DNA of 64,000 bases from positions 49,397 through 113,396 of the forward strand of contig JBNMQM010000005.1 of the NCBI GenBank assembly GCA_051278195.1, written 5' to 3'. How positions within the stretch are numbered: the first letter of the stretch is position 1; every line of letters starts with the position of its first letter. The position numbers and the translations under genes are program-made. Of this stretch, positions 62,596 through 64,000 are shown piece by piece. Origin of the DNA: JAHRVQ01 sp051278195 (lineage in GTDB: Bacteria; Pseudomonadota; Gammaproteobacteria; Pseudomonadales; Azotimanducaceae). The notes beneath the pieces were generated by a model. It saw only the letters and a program-made list of their open reading frames with translations. It ran no database searches and was not told the origin of the DNA.

Positions 62596-62745
62596 AGAAT
62601 CGCCACTGCGTGTCGTGAAACGTCATTAAACGAGAATATTCCGGAATCGTCAAGAGCACTTTGCCGGAAATATCCATGTAGTTTAGAATTTGTACAATTA
62701 GCGACACAAAACAGATCACCCAAGACGAAACGATCAAAACATTCT

Positions 62746-63870
62746 TTACCCGGGTTGCCCTCCCTCACCCTGCAAGCGAGGTGAAAAGTAAGTCTCAAAG
62801 AGCACAGTTCCACTCTGATCTAAGTAACGTAGTTCGAGTTGAGACGAATTTACTTTCACATACACGAAGCCCGTTGAATCGTCAGAAAACACGAGGTTCG
62901 GTTCAAACCCACCGTCTAGGGGAGCGCCATGCTTACCGCCTGTGCCGGAAATGACGAACCTAGTATTGCTAGACAAAATGTTACTGAACAAAGTGTTACT
63001 GGATAAAGTGCGACTGGGCATAGTGTTAGTAGTTAGAATTTCACCGGGTGCATATTCGTTAGGCAGAGTTTCGGTAAGCATAAATTCGGCGGGAGAACCA
63101 ACCAGCTGTTGATTATGTTCATGACCGTTGAAGTAGATGTCGACTGAATAACGATTCAAGATCGGCAAGAGGTACTTGCCTATTTGTGGGTCAAAGTAGT
63201 GCTCACTGCCGGTTTTAATCGGTACGTGGCTGGCCACAAAAGTCCAGACCGTCGGTTTACTGTTATCCAGAAGTTCGACTAATTTCTGCGCCGTGTCGGC
63301 AATGTCTCTTGCGGCTGGGGACGTATCAAGGTAGATGACTTTGATTAGATCCAGACCGCGCGCTTCGCCATAATAAACCACATAATCTTTGGCCGGCATT
63401 CTCCACCTGCCTGACCCCTTGCGTTGAATACCGTATTCGATCTCGGCTAACTCGTTGCCCAGATAATCGTGGTTACCGAGCACGGCATAGTAAGGTATGT
63501 GACTTAGCCTGTTGCCTTGATACATGTTTTCAAATTTATAGCGCCACTGAATATCACCGACCGAAGTGACGCCGCGTGCGTAGAAGTTGTCGCCCAACAA
63601 TACGACAAAATCCAGCGGATTCGATTCACTGAGGATATCCATGCTCCGACCGACCTGCCATTGACGAAAATTGCCCGTGCCCTGATCCCCCAGCGCGACA
63701 AACGCGATTTCGTTCTGAGCAAAGTCTTCATCAATAAACGATGCATCAGCCCCTTGAAACAGGCTGTAGAAAGCAACTAATAGCGGCAACGTTAGCGATA
63801 GGACTGGAGCGATAATCCATAACAGGACAGTTCGACGCCATGAGGTAGCGGATTTGATGAATCTTTTCAC
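62746..63870 (-). CDS. Membrane-anchored metallophosphoesterase (acid-phosphatase-like)
   Basis: A 374-residue calcineurin-like phosphoesterase with an N-terminal membrane anchor (about 15-38) and the metal motifs GDQG, GDNFYARG, GNHDYLGN, SHVPIKTG and NGHEHN in order, as in purple acid phosphatase/ACP5-like proteins. The catalytic domain should face the periplasm. A Ser/Asn/Thr-rich insertion after the last motif derives from a 15-nt tandem array. The start codon is GTG. Confidence 0.85.
   Translation of the reverse strand: MKRFIKSATSWRRTVLLWIIAPVLSLTLPLLVAFYSLFQGADASFIDEDFAQNEIAFVALGDQGTGNFRQWQVGRSMDILSESNPLDFVVLLGDNFYARGVTSVGDIQWRYKFENMYQGNRLSHIPYYAVLGNHDYLGNELAEIEYGIQRKGSGRWRMPAKDYVVYYGEARGLDLIKVIYLDTSPAARDIADTAQKLVELLDNSKPTVWTFVASHVPIKTGSEHYFDPQIGKYLLPILNRYSVDIYFNGHEHNQQLVGSPAEFMLTETLPNEYAPGEILTTNTMPSRTLSSNTLFSNILSSNTRFVISGTGGKHGAPLDGGFEPNLVFSDDSTGFVYVKVNSSQLELRYLDQSGTVLFETYFSPRLQGEGGQPG
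62957..63031. repeat. 15-nt in-frame tandem array in the phosphoesterase gene
   Basis: About five degenerate copies of aacaaagtgttactg, encoding five-residue repeats such as TLSSN, TLFSN and ILSSN on the minus strand. The array lies between the last metal motif and the C-terminal strands, presumably in a surface loop. Confidence 0.85.
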
Positions 63871-64000
63871 GGAGTTACCCGACGGGGTTTAGCAGTTAGA
63901 TGACAATGGCCAAAAAATCATTCTAACAAGCGCTAAGGCAATTCAATCCGAATAAAGCCTCCGTGCGAATTTCGGACGACGCGGTAGATACCGTGTACGG

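Noticed and set aside
62627..62672. Inverted sequences atattccgg and ccggaaatat in the cysD leader
   Set aside because: The pairing is imperfect and no regulator or terminator feature accompanies it.

Overview
The window looks like a chromosomal segment of a free-living, probably marine, gammaproteobacterium of medium GC content. This is inferred from the gene set: a PA0069-type radical SAM protein, a DUF3379-type anti-sigma factor next to an ECF sigma factor, LutABC lactate oxidation, sodium-coupled AGCS and NSS transporters, phytanoyl-CoA-dioxygenase-like enzymes, a class II-like PHA synthase and assimilatory CysD/CysNC. I saw no rRNA, tRNA, CRISPR array, prophage or intact insertion sequence. 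Genes sit on both strands in short operons, many with ATGA or TGATG overlaps.

Layout. 0.1-5.3 kb: a 17-nt tandem array, a nitronate monooxygenase-like gene, a radical SAM gene, an HD hydrolase/lipoprotein pair and an AGCS symporter. 5.4-9.2 kb: a tightly overlapping operon of an orphan Rieske protein, LutA, LutB, LutC and a flavodoxin-like protein. 9.4-20.3 kb: mixed metabolism, including an NSS transporter, a DAO-type amine oxidase and PurU that look like an N-methyl-amine/one-carbon module, plus a two-subunit isoquinoline-oxidoreductase-like molybdoenzyme. 20.4-24.4 kb: gpsA, a PhyH dioxygenase, an SDR and a GST. 24.4-28.6 kb: a PlsC acyltransferase fused to a GYD domain, a free GYD protein and a PHA synthase. 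28.8-33.1 kb: one gene for a 1450-residue coiled-coil protein ending in an EnvC-like, catalytically dead LytM domain. 33-39.3 kb: a quinone oxidoreductase, a lipoprotein lacking a normal start codon, a RibH2-type lumazine synthase, and an operon of three exported proteins of which two have lost their active sites. 39.9-47.3 kb: acyl-CoA dehydrogenase, an ECF sigma/anti-sigma pair, hydrolases, and glyA behind a ZTP (pfl) riboswitch. 47.3-54.5 kb: a molybdopterin oxidoreductase with a 56-residue partner and a TetR regulator with a palindromic operator, then gluconokinase, a desaturase and an MFS transporter. 54.5-59 kb: a patch with three decayed genes, including a SelW-family frame with UGA at the CxxU position followed by a SECIS-like hairpin. 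59-62.6 kb: sulfate activation (CysD with an unusual 190-residue N-terminal extension, CysNC, DUF2061). 62.7-63.9 kb: a membrane-anchored metallophosphoesterase.

Two themes cut across the window. Short tandem arrays (11-17 nt) recur at gene boundaries; those inside genes have periods divisible by three, those outside mostly do not. Several genes are pseudoenzymes or pseudogenes, so local decay is visible beside conserved metabolism. All calls come from reading the sequence and from remembered family motifs; no database search was run.
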